Of a stretch of DNA of 64,000 nt, positions 6,985 through 16,209 are shown piece by piece (position 1 is the stretch's first letter; each line of letters starts with the position of its first letter). The notes under the pieces were generated by a model. That model did not search any database. It had not been told where the DNA came from and saw only the letters and a program-made list of their open reading frames with translations. A program made the translations under genes and the position numbers. Source of the DNA: Leucobacter luti (GTDB lineage Bacteria; Actinomycetota; Actinomycetes; Actinomycetales; Microbacteriaceae). The stretch spans positions 372,001-436,000 of the forward strand of contig NZ_SHKI01000005.1 in assembly GCF_004217175.1 (NCBI RefSeq), given 5' to 3'.

Positions 6985-8484
6985 ATGAGTAATCAGAATG
7001 CGTCTGGGTTGAACACTGAAGCGGCGAAGCGGCCGCGCACCCTCGCCGAGAAGCTGTGGGACGACCACGTGGTCGTCAAGGGCGAGAAGGGCGAGCCAGA
7101 TCTCATTTACATCGACCTCCACCTGATCCACGAGGTCACGAGCCCGCAGGCGTTCGACGGCCTGCGCGCCGCGAACCGGCCACTGCGTCGGGTCGACCTG
7201 ATGATCGCGACCGAGGATCACAACACCCCCACCCTCAACATCACCCGCCAGATCGAAGACCCCACGAGCCGGCTGCAGATCGAGACGCTGCGGCACAACG
7301 TCGCAGACTTCGGTGTGCGTGCCCACCCGCTGGGTGACAAAGAGCAGGGCATCGTCCACGTGGTGGGGCCGCAGCTCGGGCTCACAATGCCGGGGATCAC
7401 GGTCGTGTGCGGCGACAGCCACACCTCCACGCACGGCGCGTTTGGCGCTCTCGCGTTCGGGATCGGCACGAGCGAGGTCGAGCACGTCATGGCGACGCAG
7501 ACGCTCCCGCTGAAGCCGTTCAAGACCATGGCGATCACGGTCGAGGGTGAGCTGCGCCCGGGCGTCACGGCCAAGGACATCATCCTCGCGGTCATCGCAA
7601 AGATTGGCACGGGCGGCGGTCAGGGCTACGTGCTCGAATACCGCGGCTCCGCGATCCGCAGTCTCTCCATGGACGGTCGCATGACCATCTGCAACATGTC
7701 GATCGAGGCGGGCGCCCGCGCCGGCATGGTCGCTCCCGACGAGACCACATTCGAGTACGTGAAGGGGCGCGAGGCCGCGCCCACCGGAGCTGACTGGGAC
7801 GCGGCCGTGGAGTACTGGAAGACGCTGCCCACCGACGAGGGTGCCGTGTTCGACGCTGAGGTCTTCATCGACGCCTCCGAGCTCGAGCCGTTTGTGACCT
7901 GGGGCACCAACCCGGGTCAGGGCGTTCTGCTCAGCGAGAACGTGCCGAATCCGGCGCAGATTGCAGACCCGAACGAGCGCGCCGCCGCCGAGCGCGCGCT
8001 TGAGTACATGGACCTCACGGCGGGCACGCCGATGAAGGAGATTCCGGTCGACGCAGTGTTCATGGGCTCGTGCACCAACAGTCGGCTCGACGATCTGCGC
8101 GCCTTCGCTGACCTGATCAAGGGCAAGCGCAAGGCAGACGGCGTACGCCTGATGGTGGTGCCCGGCTCGGCGCGCGTGCGGCTCGAGGCCGAGGCCGAGG
8201 GGATCGACAAGATCGTCGAGGCGTTCGGTGGCGAGTGGCGCTTCGCGGGCTGTTCCATGTGCCTCGGAATGAACCCCGACCAGCTCGAGCCCGGCGAGCG
8301 CTGCGCGTCGACCTCGAACCGCAACTTTGAGGGCCGCCAGGGCAAGGGCGGGCGCACGCACCTCGTGTCGCCGCTCGTCGCGGCGGCGACCGCGATCCGC
8401 GGCACGCTCTCGAGCCCGTGGGATCTGCGGAGCGACGCCGAGCAGGGCATTACGCACGACGCAACCGAGAAGGTGGAGGCCTGA
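6985..8484 (+). CDS. leuC: 3-isopropylmalate dehydratase, large subunit
   Basis: The 499-residue protein is the aconitase-like large subunit that isomerises 2- and 3-isopropylmalate in leucine synthesis. The three cysteines that hold the [4Fe-4S] cluster are visible: Cys363 in [11 protein letters not shown] and Cys423/Cys426 in [32 protein letters not shown] and ATEDHNTPT are family signatures. It starts at ATG 6985 after a purine-rich GAAGAGAAG and is followed five bases later by leuD. The upstream leucine leader suggests control by leucine supply. Confidence 0.97.
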   Translation: MSNQNASGLNTEAAKRPRTLAEKLWDDHVVVKGEKGEPDLIYIDLHLIHEVTSPQAFDGLRAANRPLRRVDLMIATEDHNTPTLNITRQIEDPTSRLQIETLRHNVADFGVRAHPLGDKEQGIVHVVGPQLGLTMPGITVVCGDSHTSTHGAFGALAFGIGTSEVEHVMATQTLPLKPFKTMAITVEGELRPGVTAKDIILAVIAKIGTGGGQGYVLEYRGSAIRSLSMDGRMTICNMSIEAGARAGMVAPDETTFEYVKGREAAPTGADWDAAVEYWKTLPTDEGAVFDAEVFIDASELEPFVTWGTNPGQGVLLSENVPNPAQIADPNERAAAERALEYMDLTAGTPMKEIPVDAVFMGSCTNSRLDDLRAFADLIKGKRKADGVRLMVVPGSARVRLEAEAEGIDKIVEAFGGEWRFAGCSMCLGMNPDQLEPGERCASTSNRNFEGRQGKGGRTHLVSPLVAAATAIRGTLSSPWDLRSDAEQGITHDATEKVEA

Positions 8485-8489
8485 TCAAC

Positions 8490-9095
8490 ATGGAAAAGTT
8501 CACCACCATCTCCGGAATCGCCGCGCCGCTGAAGCGCTCGAACGTTGACACCGACCAGATCATCCCCGCGGTGTTTCTGAAGCGGGTCACGAAGACCGGT
8601 TTCGAGGACGCGCTGTTCCACCACTGGCGCCAGGACGAGAACTTCGTGCTGAACCAGCCGCAGTACGCGGGGGTCAGCATTCTCGTCGCCGGTCCCGATT
8701 TCGGCACCGGCTCCTCCCGCGAGCACGCCGTGTGGGCGCTGCGCGACTACGGCTTCAAAGTCGTGATCTCGCCCCGCTTCGCGGACATTTTCCGCGGCAA
8801 CTCGGGCAAGCAGGGCCTACTCGCCGCGCAGGTCACCGAGCCGGACGTCGAGCGCCTGTGGGCTGCGATGGACGAGACCCCCGGCGTAGAGCTTCAGGTG
8901 AGCCTCGAGAACCGCGAGATTTCGGTCGGCGATCTGACCGTTCCGTTTGAGATTGATGACTACACCCGGTGGCGCCTCATGGAGGGCCTCGACGACATTT
9001 CGCTGACGCTTCGCAATGAGGAAGCGATTTCGGAGTTCGAAGCCCGCCGCCCCGCGTGGATGCCCACGACGACCCAGCCGGCCCAGTCGGCCTAG
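8490..9095 (+). CDS. leuD: 3-isopropylmalate dehydratase, small subunit
   Basis: The 201-residue swivel subunit pairs with Leu[17 protein letters not shown] near residue 20 and [20 protein letters not shown] near residues 70-90 hold the substrate-binding Ser-Arg loop; [11 protein letters not shown] follows. ATG 8490 has GGTGGAGG about ten bases upstream, five bases after the leuC stop, so the two are one operon. The C-terminal tail of about 15 residues is Thr/Pro-rich. Confidence 0.97.
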   Translation: MEKFTTISGIAAPLKRSNVDTDQIIPAVFLKRVTKTGFEDALFHHWRQDENFVLNQPQYAGVSILVAGPDFGTGSSREHAVWALRDYGFKVVISPRFADIFRGNSGKQGLLAAQVTEPDVERLWAAMDETPGVELQVSLENREISVGDLTVPFEIDDYTRWRLMEGLDDISLTLRNEEAISEFEARRPAWMPTTTQPAQSA

Positions 9096-9111
9096 AGTTC
9101 GGAGACACCGA

Positions 9112-10581
9112 GTGACTGATGCAGTGAACACTTCTGACACCGACCGCGTCCTTGAGGAAGCGGTTGACGTCCCCACCGACGCGCTGAAGCCCAGCCCCGA
9201 GGAACAGGACGCCGCGGGCCGCAAGCTCGACGCGCAGAAGGCGGGCGCCCGCGTCGGCCTCACCTCCGACGAGATCATCATCAACGGTGGCCGTCCGCTC
9301 AAGGGCCGCATCGAGGTGCGCGGCGCCAAGAACCTCGCCACCAAGGCGATGGTTGCCGCGCTCCTCGGGAAGACCCCGAGCGTGCTCCGCAACGTGCCGA
9401 ACATTTCGGACGTGCGCGTGGTCGCCGGCCTGCTCGCGCTGCACGGTGTGCTGATCACCCGCGGTGAAGAGGCGGGCGAGTGGCGTCTCGATCCGTCGAA
9501 CGTCGAGATGGCGCACAAGGCCGACATCGACGCGCACGCCGGCTCCTCACGGATCCCGATCCTCTTCTGCGGGCCGTTGCTGCACCGCCTCGGCGAGGCG
9601 TTCATCCCCGACCTCGGCGGCTGCCGGATCGGCGATCGTCCGATTGACTTCCACCTCGACGCACTGCGCGAGTTCGGCGCCGTGATCGAGAAGCTCCCCA
9701 GCGGGATCAGCCTCACGGCCCCCAACGGCCTCAAGGGCGCGAACATCGAGCTGCCCTACCCGTCGGTCGGCGCGACCGAGCAGGTGCTGCTCACCGCGGT
9801 GCTCGCCGAGGGCCAGACCGAGCTGCGCAACGCCGCAATCGAGCCCGAGATTGTCGACCTGATCTGCATCCTGCAGAAGATGGGCGCGATCATCTCGATG
9901 GAGCCCAACCGGGTGATCTTCATCGAGGGCGTCGAGGAGCTGCGCGGCTACAACCACCGCGCGATTTTCGACCGCAACGAGGCCGCCAGCTGGGCTGCGG
10001 CCGCGCTCGCGACCAAGGGCGACGTGTTCGTGGGCGGCGTGAAGCAGGAAGAGATGATGACCTTCCTGAACGTCTTCCGCAAGGTCGGCGGTGACTTCGA
10101 CGTGCACGACGACGGGATCCGTTTCTGGCACCCGGGCGGCGACCTCAAGCCCGTCACGATCGAGACCGACGTGCACCCCGGCTTCATGACCGACTGGCAG
10201 CAGCCGCTCGTTGTGGCGCTCACGCAGGCGCAGGGCGTCTCCACGATCCACGAGACGGTGTACGAGAACCGCTTCGGCTTCACCGACGCGCTCAACCAGA
10301 TGGGCGCCAACATTGTGGTGCACAAGGACGGCCTCGCCGCGGACGAGCGGCGCGTGATGCGCCGCGAGTTCGAGCAGGCCGCCGTGATCACGGGACCCAC
10401 GCCGCTCACGGGCGCCGACATCGAGGTGCCGGATCTGCGCGGCGGGTTCAGCCACCTCATCGCGGCGCTCACCGCGGAGGGGCAGTCGAAGGTCACGAAC
10501 CTCGGGATCATCTCTCGCGGCTACGAGAACTTCATCGAGAAGCTGCACCTGCTGGGCGCCGACTTCGTCTACGAGAGCTGA
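9112..10581 (+). CDS. murA: UDP-N-acetylglucosamine 1-carboxyvinyltransferase
   Basis: MurA transfers enolpyruvyl from PEP to UDP-GlcNAc, the first committed step of peptidoglycan synthesis. The 489-residue product carries INGGRPLKGRIEVRGAKNLA with the conserved Lys-Asn, and the catalytic loop GGCRIGDRP with Cys171. Cys rather than Asp at this site predicts fosfomycin sensitivity of the enzyme. GTG 9112 has GGAGA six bases upstream. About 50 acidic, poorly conserved residues precede the usual MurA start; a later start cannot be excluded. It is 16 bases after leuD. Confidence 0.95.
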   Translation: MTDAVNTSDTDRVLEEAVDVPTDALKPSPEEQDAAGRKLDAQKAGARVGLTSDEIIINGGRPLKGRIEVRGAKNLATKAMVAALLGKTPSVLRNVPNISDVRVVAGLLALHGVLITRGEEAGEWRLDPSNVEMAHKADIDAHAGSSRIPILFCGPLLHRLGEAFIPDLGGCRIGDRPIDFHLDALREFGAVIEKLPSGISLTAPNGLKGANIELPYPSVGATEQVLLTAVLAEGQTELRNAAIEPEIVDLICILQKMGAIISMEPNRVIFIEGVEELRGYNHRAIFDRNEAASWAAAALATKGDVFVGGVKQEEMMTFLNVFRKVGGDFDVHDDGIRFWHPGGDLKPVTIETDVHPGFMTDWQQPLVVALTQAQGVSTIHETVYENRFGFTDALNQMGANIVVHKDGLAADERRVMRREFEQAAVITGPTPLTGADIEVPDLRGGFSHLIAALTAEGQSKVTNLGIISRGYENFIEKLHLLGADFVYES

Positions 10582-10650
10582 GCGGCTGAGAACTTCCGCA
10601 CGATCTGCGGAGACGCGGTTTGGCATGCAGCCTGAGGACCGCGCCTCCGG

Positions 10651-10656
10651 GATAAT
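10651..10656 (+). promoter_or_regulatory. -10 box of plsC-family gene (GATAAT, 7 bases before ATG)
   Basis: GATAAT ends seven bases before ATG 10664; there is no convincing ribosome site, so a leaderless start is likely. Confidence 0.5.
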
Positions 10657-10663
10657 GGGAAGT

Positions 10664-11440
10664 ATGACTGACACGGTGAAGATCCGGGGCCGCTCCTCAG
10701 CCGAGAAGCGGCGCCCCTCGGTGTTCTGGGTGCTCTCCGGCCTGGTGCTCCCGATCTGGTCGCTGATGGTGCGTTATCGATTCACGCCGCAGTCGAAGCT
10801 CCCGCAGACGGGGCCGTTCATTATCGCGCCGAACCACTACAGCGAGATTGACCCGATCGCGGTAGGGGCGGCGGTGTGGCACCTGGGGCGACTGCCCCGG
10901 TTCATGGCGAAGGCGAGCCTGTTCAAGATCCCGGTCTTTGGCAGGCTGCTCCGCGCATCGGGCCAGATCCCCGTGGAGCGTGTGGGCGCGGCGCGCCCGG
11001 GCGCGGGGAGCGCAAACCCGATCGGCGCGGCCGCGGAGCTGATCGCGAACGATTCCGGGGTGATCGTGTACCCGGAGGGGACGCTGACGCGCGACCCAGA
11101 GCTGTGGCCCATGCGGGGAAAGACCGGCGCGATCCGGCTCGCTCTCGAATCAGGGATCCCCGTGATCCCCGTTGCGCACTGGGGCACGCAGGAGCTGATG
11201 CCGCGCTACGCGAAGCGGATCCACCCGTTCCCGCGCAAGACGATTCACGTGTCAGTGGGGGAGCCGCTCGACCTGAGCAAGTACGCCGATCGGCCGCTCG
11301 ACCAGCGCGTGATGAACGAGGCTACCCGGGACCTGATGGACGCCATTACCGCGCTGCTCGCCGAGCTTCGTGGTGAGACGCCGCCGCCCGAGCGGTGGGA
11401 CCCCACCAAGCACCAGCAGAGTGAGACAGGACGCTTTTGA
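10664..11440 (+). CDS. plsC: 1-acyl-sn-glycerol-3-phosphate acyltransferase (PlsC family)
   Basis: The 258-residue protein has an N-terminal hydrophobic segment (VFWVLSGLVLPIWSLMV, about residues 20-36) and the acyltransferase blocks NHYSEIDPI (the His-x4-Asp catalytic motif), FGRLLRASGQIPVER and VYPEGTLTRD. It probably acylates lysophosphatidate at the membrane. Its stop overlaps the TTG start of gpsA, which makes glycerol-3-phosphate, the precursor of the same lipid pathway. ATG 10664 is preferred over upstream ATGs because of the -10 box spacing. Confidence 0.9.
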   Translation: MTDTVKIRGRSSAEKRRPSVFWVLSGLVLPIWSLMVRYRFTPQSKLPQTGPFIIAPNHYSEIDPIAVGAAVWHLGRLPRFMAKASLFKIPVFGRLLRASGQIPVERVGAARPGAGSANPIGAAAELIANDSGVIVYPEGTLTRDPELWPMRGKTGAIRLALESGIPVIPVAHWGTQELMPRYAKRIHPFPRKTIHVSVGEPLDLSKYADRPLDQRVMNEATRDLMDAITALLAELRGETPPPERWDPTKHQQSETGRF

Positions 11441-12558
11441 GTACCAATTCAATTCCGGTCGTTCGCGGCAACGGCACGCGAAATCGGGGGCGTAAGGTCG
11501 CCGTGATCGGTTCGGGGAGCTGGGGGACCACTTTCGCGAAGATCCTCACTGACGCTGGGTGCGACGTGACGATCTGGGCTCGGCGCCCGGAGCTCGCGAA
11601 CGAGATTCAGGTCGCGCGCCGTAACACGCAGTACCTGCCGGGTATCAACCTCCCGAAGGGGCTTGCCGCAACGAGTGATCTCGCGACAGCGCTTCGCGGG
11701 GCGCGGCTCGTGTTCCTCGCGGTGCCCAGCCAGACGCTGCGTCAGAACCTGCTCGATATCGAGCCGTTCCTGGACCGACGCAGCGTGCTCGTGAGCCTCG
11801 TCAAGGGCGTCGAGAAGACGACCACGATGCGCATGTCCGAGGTGATTGCCGACACGCTCGATCTTCCGCCGGAGCGCATTGGCGCGGTGTCCGGCCCCAA
11901 CATCGCGCTCGAGATCGCGAAGGAGCAGCCCACGGGCGCCGTCGCGTCCTGCGTAGACCTCGCCGTTGCCGAGGAGATCGCCACCGCCGCCTCAGCGCCC
12001 TACTTCCGCACCTACGTCAACACGGACGTGATCGGCACCGAGCTGGGCGGCGTGCTCAAAAACCTCATCGCGCTCGCGATCGGCATCGTCGACGGCGTCG
12101 GCTACGGTGAAAACACGAAAGCGGCGATCATCACGCGCGGCCTCGCCGAAATGACCGAGTTCTCGGTCGCGTCCGGCGCCGACCCCGCCACGCTGTCGGG
12201 ACTCGCCGGCCTGGGCGACCTGATCGCGACCTGCCAGTCGCCGCTCTCGCGAAACAACACCGCGGGCCGGCTCATTGGGCAGGGGTACTCGCAGGAGGAG
12301 ACGCGCGAGCAGATGCAGCAGGTTGCCGAGGGCATCACCTCGGTACCGCCCGTGCTTGAGCTCGCCCGCGAGCGCGGAATCGTGATGCCCATCGTTGAGC
12401 AGGTGCAAATGGTGCTCAGTGGCACAATGGCGCCCGCAAACCTCGGCCCGCACCTCGCGACCGAGGACGACGTGCCGCGGCCGGAGCAACGGCTTGAGGC
12501 CCCCGCGGAGGGGCGTTGGCGTCGACTGGTGAACCGAATGAAGGGAAACTCAGCGTGA
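11437..12558 (+). CDS. gpsA: NAD(P)+-dependent glycerol-3-phosphate dehydrogenase
   Basis: The 373-residue enzyme reduces dihydroxyacetone phosphate to sn-glycerol-3-phosphate for phospholipid synthesis. The Rossmann motif VIGSGSWGTTFA is near residue 22; GPNIALEIAKEQPTG, then IGTELGGVLKNLIALAIGI with the catalytic Lys, and SGLAGLGDLIATCQSP follow. The TTG start overlaps the plsC stop as TTGA, and its own stop overlaps the ddl start as GTGA. About 25 basic residues extend beyond the usual C-terminus. Confidence 0.95.
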   Translation: MSTNSIPVVRGNGTRNRGRKVAVIGSGSWGTTFAKILTDAGCDVTIWARRPELANEIQVARRNTQYLPGINLPKGLAATSDLATALRGARLVFLAVPSQTLRQNLLDIEPFLDRRSVLVSLVKGVEKTTTMRMSEVIADTLDLPPERIGAVSGPNIALEIAKEQPTGAVASCVDLAVAEEIATAASAPYFRTYVNTDVIGTELGGVLKNLIALAIGIVDGVGYGENTKAAIITRGLAEMTEFSVASGADPATLSGLAGLGDLIATCQSPLSRNNTAGRLIGQGYSQEETREQMQQVAEGITSVPPVLELARERGIVMPIVEQVQMVLSGTMAPANLGPHLATEDDVPRPEQRLEAPAEGRWRRLVNRMKGNSA

Positions 12559-13733
12559 GCGAGAACGAGAGCGTAACCGGCCTGGCGGCAACAGGGCCCG
12601 TGGCAACCGGCCCCATCCGCAGCGCAGGATCGGCCCCCCGCACCGTGGTGATCCTCTTCGGTGGCCGCTCCAGCGAGCACGGAATCAGCTGCGTGACCGC
12701 CGCCGGCGTGCTGCGCGCAATCGACCGGTCACAGTTCAACGTCATCCTCGTGGGCATGACCCGACAGGGCGCCACCGTGCTGATGCGCGAGGACGACCTG
12801 GCCGACTACCGGCTCGAGGCCGGCGCGCTGCCCGAGGTTCACGACAACGGCACGCGCGTGCTGTGGCCCGCCTCCACGGCCACGCAGACCATCACCGTGA
12901 TCGAACAGACCGGGACGCTGCGCAGCCTCGGCCACGTGGACGCGGTGCTGCCGATGCTGCACGGGCCCTACGGGGAGGACGGCACCGTGCAGGGGATGCT
13001 CGACCTCGTCGACATGCCCTACGTGGGCAGCGGCGTGCTCGGCTCCGCACTCTGCATGGACAAGCACGTGGTCAAGACCGTGCTCGCGGACGCCGGGATC
13101 GCGGTGGCGCCGTGGCGCACGGTGACGAGCGAGCAGGTGGCGGCGGATCCGTACCTGGTCGAGTCGCTCGACGAGGGACTCACCTACCCGCTCTTCGTGA
13201 AGCCCGCGCGGGCCGGGTCGAGTGTGGGGGTCAGCCGCGTGGTCGCGGCCGCGGAGATCCCCGCCGCGCTCACCCTCGCGTTCGCCGAGGACCGGACCGT
13301 GCTGATCGAATCGGGCGTGACCGGCCGCGAGGTCGAGATCGCCGTGCTGGAGGGGCGTGGCGAAGCCGCGCCGCGCACCAGCTCGGTCATCGGGGAGATT
13401 GTCTTTTCAGGCCGCGACTTCTACGACTTCGAGGCGAAGTACCTCGGGGCCGCGGGGGTCGACCTCGCGCTGCCCGCCGACGTGACCGATGCGGAGTTCG
13501 CGGCGATCCGTGACGCCGCGGTGCGTGCCTACAACGTGACGCAGTGCGCCGGACACGCGCGCATCGACTTCTTCCTCACCGAGACCGGTCCGGTGCTGAA
13601 CGAGATCAACACGCTGCCCGGTTTTACCCCCATCTCGATGTACCCGCGGCTGTGGGAGGCGTCCGGTGTGAGCTACTCCGAGCTCATCACCGAGCTCATC
13701 GAGCTCGCGATCGAGAAGCGCCCCGCCTACTAG
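12555..13733 (+). CDS. ddl: D-alanine--D-alanine ligase
   Basis: The 392-residue ATP-grasp enzyme makes the D-Ala-D-Ala dipeptide for peptidoglycan. Signatures are LFGGRSSEHGISC near residue 34, LHGPYGEDGTVQGML, VKPARAGSSVGVSRV in the ATP-grasp core, and the metal/substrate loop HARIDFFLTETGPVLNEINT. GTG 12555 overlaps the gpsA stop, with AAGGGA upstream. An unconserved Ala/Thr-rich stretch of about 25 residues precedes the domain. The peptidoglycan genes murA and ddl bracket the lipid genes. Confidence 0.96.
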   Translation: MSENESVTGLAATGPVATGPIRSAGSAPRTVVILFGGRSSEHGISCVTAAGVLRAIDRSQFNVILVGMTRQGATVLMREDDLADYRLEAGALPEVHDNGTRVLWPASTATQTITVIEQTGTLRSLGHVDAVLPMLHGPYGEDGTVQGMLDLVDMPYVGSGVLGSALCMDKHVVKTVLADAGIAVAPWRTVTSEQVAADPYLVESLDEGLTYPLFVKPARAGSSVGVSRVVAAAEIPAALTLAFAEDRTVLIESGVTGREVEIAVLEGRGEAAPRTSSVIGEIVFSGRDFYDFEAKYLGAAGVDLALPADVTDAEFAAIRDAAVRAYNVTQCAGHARIDFFLTETGPVLNEINTLPGFTPISMYPRLWEASGVSYSELITELIELAIEKRPAY

Positions 13734-13758
13734 GCGCGAGTCGGGCTGCGGGGGCGAG

Positions 13759-13803
13759 CTGCGCGGCGGAGCTGCTGTGATGCTGCGCGGCGGAGCCGCT
13801 GTG
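13759..13803 (+). repeat. Two 21-bp direct repeats with a 24-bp period
   Basis: CTGCGCGGCGGAGC-Y-GCTGTG occurs at 13759-13779 and 13783-13803 with one mismatch, in the gap between the convergent ddl and DUF3515 genes. A related GC-rich pair with the same period lies at 32853-32896. Confidence 0.7.
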
Positions 13804-13860
13804 CGCTGTGGTACCGCATGCGGCGCCGCTGCGCTGCCCGGGGGCGAGTGCTGCGGCCCG

Positions 13861-14379
13861 CTACGCCTGCGGCTTCGTGAGGTCGAGCGTGTCGCCGAGG
13901 CTCGTGCACTTGCGCTCCTGCGGCAGCTCCTTCGCGACCGCGCTGAGGTCGACGACTACGTCGGTGCCGCTGACCTGCTCGCCGTCAACGTACACGGCGA
14001 GTCCGGGGGAGCGGCCGTACGCCTCGAAGCGGTAGATCGGCGCAGAAGACTCGTCGATCACCCAGTCGACGCCGTTCACGTTGACGCAGGTGTCGGTCGT
14101 GGGGCCGCTCGGCTCGATCCCGCAGACCAGCTGCACTGCGGCCTCCTCGCCCCAGGCGCCCGTGGCCTGCGCGTTCGTAGTGCGCTTCTTCTGCTCGGCC
14201 ACCGTGTCGGGGAGCCGCACGATCACGTCGGCGCACGCCGGGTTGTTCGCGTCCTCAGCGGGGTGCATCGGCACCTGGCCAGCGCAGCCCGTCAACGCCG
14301 CAACGCCGAGCGCCGCGGCAACCGCGGAGACGGCGCCCAGTCGGCGAACACGGGACGGGCGAGACGGCAGGCGCAACAT
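13861..14379 (-). CDS. DUF3515 lipoprotein
   Basis: The protein has 172 residues: a basic start, a hydrophobic segment and the lipobox LTGC (cleavage before Cys29 or so), so it is a predicted lipoprotein on the outer face of the membrane. The pattern CADVIVRLPDTVAEQKKR, GAWGEEAAVQLVCGI and a WVIDESSAPIYRFEAYGRSP stretch is typical of the actinobacterial DUF3515 family, commonly encoded between ddl and thiL. Function unknown. The ATG at 14379 has TAGACT exactly seven bases upstream; a longer frame into thiL is rejected. Confidence 0.88.
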   Translation of the reverse strand: MLRLPSRPSRVRRLGAVSAVAAALGVAALTGCAGQVPMHPAEDANNPACADVIVRLPDTVAEQKKRTTNAQATGAWGEEAAVQLVCGIEPSGPTTDTCVNVNGVDWVIDESSAPIYRFEAYGRSPGLAVYVDGEQVSGTDVVVDLSAVAKELPQERKCTSLGDTLDLTKPQA

Positions 14380-14386
14380 GACCCCG

Positions 14387-14392
14387 AGTCTA
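14387..14392 (-). promoter_or_regulatory. -10 box of DUF3515 gene (TAGACT, 7 bases)
   Basis: TAGACT on the minus strand, seven bases before ATG 14379, the same hexamer and spacing as at the leu leader. Confidence 0.55.
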
Positions 14393-14446
14393 CCGGGGCC
14401 GGCTCCGGATCCTGTGCGGACGCCGGACGCCGGGTGCCGGGCGCGG

Positions 14447-14452
14447 TAGCGT
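14447..14452 (+). promoter_or_regulatory. -10 box of thiL (TAGCGT, 6 bases)
   Basis: TAGCGT ends six bases before ATG 14459, divergent from the DUF3515 box 55 bases away. Confidence 0.5.
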
Positions 14453-14458
14453 AGTGGG

Positions 14459-15475
14459 ATGACGCTGACCGTTGGTGAACTCGGAGAATCAGGCGTGCTG
14501 GCTCGGGTGCTCGCGCGGCTCGCCCCGGCCCCCGCGGCGTTGCTCGGCCCCGGCGACGACTGCGCGGTGCTTCGGCCCAGCGGCGAACTCGTGGTGACCA
14601 CCGACACGATGATCGAAGGCCCAGACTTCCGAGCTGCCTGGCACGGCGGCTTCGACCTCGGCTGGAAGCTCGCCGCGACGAACCTGTCCGACGTCGCGGC
14701 GATGGGGGCGCGGCCCATCGGGTTGACGCTCGCGCTCGCCGTGCCGCGCGACACTCCGGTCGCGCTGCTCGAAGAGATCGCGTCCGGCATGAACGCGGCG
14801 TGCTGTGAGCTCGCGCCGGGCTGCGGCGTGATCGGCGGCGACCTCGGCACGGCCCCCGTCCTCACGGCGGCCGTCACCGCGCTGGGGGAGCTCGCGGGGC
14901 GGCCCGCGGTGACGCGCGCCGGTGCGCGAGCCGGCGACGTGGTCGCCTACGCCGGCGACCTCGGTCTCGCCGGCATGGGGCTCTCGCTGCTCTTCGCCGA
15001 GGCCGCGGACGCCGACGGCACCGCGCACGCGCGCACCCTCCCCGCGCTGCGCGCCGCGCACCCCGAGATCCTCGCGGCGCAGCTGGCCCCCGCACCGCCG
15101 ATCGAACTCGGCGCGGTGGCGGCCGCGGCCGGAGCGACCGCCATGATGGACGTGTCGGACTCGCTCTCGATCGACGCGGACCGGCTCGCGCGCGCGAGCG
15201 GCGTGCGGCTCGAACTCGACCGGGCGTGGCTGGAGCGCGGCTTCGGGCTGCAGCGCGGCGTCGAGGTGCCCGTGCCCGCGATGCTCACGGGCGGTGAGGA
15301 TCACGGGCTCCTCGCGACGTTCCCCGCCGCGGTGCAGGCCGCCGGGCTGCCGGGCGGGTTTGTGGCGATCGGCCGGGTGGTCGCTGCGACCGAGCGCTCC
15401 GAGGTCACCCTGGACGGCGCGCCGCTGCAGCCGACCGGCTGGGACCCGTACGTGGTGCGCTGGCCGGGGGCGTGA
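14459..15475 (+). CDS. thiL: Thiamine-monophosphate kinase
   Basis: The 338-residue enzyme makes thiamine diphosphate from thiamine monophosphate. GPGDDCAVL near residue 36, TTDTMIEGPDFR, the Mg/ATP region NLSDVAAMGARPIG, GGDLG, and MDVSDSLSIDADRL are ThiL/PurM-fold signatures; LTGGEDHGLLATF is near the C-terminus. It is divergent from the DUF3515 gene across 79 bases. I saw no TPP riboswitch upstream, consistent with a salvage or terminal step. Confidence 0.94.
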   Translation: MTLTVGELGESGVLARVLARLAPAPAALLGPGDDCAVLRPSGELVVTTDTMIEGPDFRAAWHGGFDLGWKLAATNLSDVAAMGARPIGLTLALAVPRDTPVALLEEIASGMNAACCELAPGCGVIGGDLGTAPVLTAAVTALGELAGRPAVTRAGARAGDVVAYAGDLGLAGMGLSLLFAEAADADGTAHARTLPALRAAHPEILAAQLAPAPPIELGAVAAAAGATAMMDVSDSLSIDADRLARASGVRLELDRAWLERGFGLQRGVEVPVPAMLTGGEDHGLLATFPAAVQAAGLPGGFVAIGRVVAATERSEVTLDGAPLQPTGWDPYVVRWPGA

Positions 15476-15570
15476 GCGGGCCCGCGCCGACCTGGACGGC
15501 CCCTCGGCCCGCCAGCTAGTCTTCAACTGGTGGCGCTACGCGAGCGCCGCAGACACCCAGGGGGAGTGGA

Positions 15571-16200
15571 ATGACTGAAATTGTGGTGACCGGATCCGCC
15601 GAGCGGCGTCTGCCCGCCGACCGCGCCGAGCTCCAGCTCAGCGCGTCGAGCGCGGGGCCCGAGCGCCAGGCCGTGATCGCGGCGGCCGGGGCGCTCCACG
15701 AGCTGATCGTGGCCCGGGCGCAGCAGCTGGTGGGGGCCGGCATCGCGGAGAGCTACGCCGCGGAGGCCGTGAGTACGTACACGAACAGCTGGCGCGACGA
15801 GTCCGGCGCGCAGGTGGTGGAGCACCGCGCGAGCGTGAGCGTCTCGATCGAGCTCGTTGAGCTCGGGCAGGTGGGCGCGCTCACCACCGAGTTTTCGGAG
15901 GCGGGGGTCGACCCGCGGGTGTCGTGGAAGCTGAGTGAAGACGCGCGCGAGGCGGTGCTGCGCGAGCTGCGCGCCGACGCGGTCGCCGACGCCCGCACCG
16001 CTGCCGACGATTTCGCGGCGGCGCTCGGCACTCCGGTCACCGAGTTTCGCGAGCTGCGCGACGCGAGCGCGGGCGGCGGGGGCGGGATCAGCCCGATCGG
16101 TGCCCCGCGCTTCGCGCTCGCGGACGGTGCTGCGCCGCCCGAGGTGACGGTGCACGACATCAGCGTGCGCGTGGAGATCCAGGCTCGCTTCGGCGCGTAG
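15571..16200 (+). CDS. SIMPL (DUF541) domain protein
   Basis: The protein has 209 residues with no signal peptide. It opens with EIVVTGSAERRLPADRAELQ, the usual SIMPL start, followed by YTNSWRDESGAQVVEHRASV and VSWKLSEDAREAVLRELR, and ends with a strand ISVRVEIQARF. SIMPL proteins such as E. coli YggE are linked to oxidative stress or membrane signalling, but the mechanism is not known. The ATG has GGGGGAG upstream. It is convergent with the pucR-type gene. Confidence 0.85.
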   Translation: MTEIVVTGSAERRLPADRAELQLSASSAGPERQAVIAAAGALHELIVARAQQLVGAGIAESYAAEAVSTYTNSWRDESGAQVVEHRASVSVSIELVELGQVGALTTEFSEAGVDPRVSWKLSEDAREAVLRELRADAVADARTAADDFAAALGTPVTEFRELRDASAGGGGGISPIGAPRFALADGAAPPEVTVHDISVRVEIQARFGA

Positions 16201-16209
16201 CCGAGCGCC

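Noticed and set aside
14393..14458. A TPP riboswitch upstream of thiL
   Set aside because: The gap to the divergent gene is too short and lacks the CTGAGA-type core.
14380..14877. A longer DUF3515 reading frame running into thiL
   Set aside because: It would bury the lipoprotein signal inside the protein and lie antisense to thiL.
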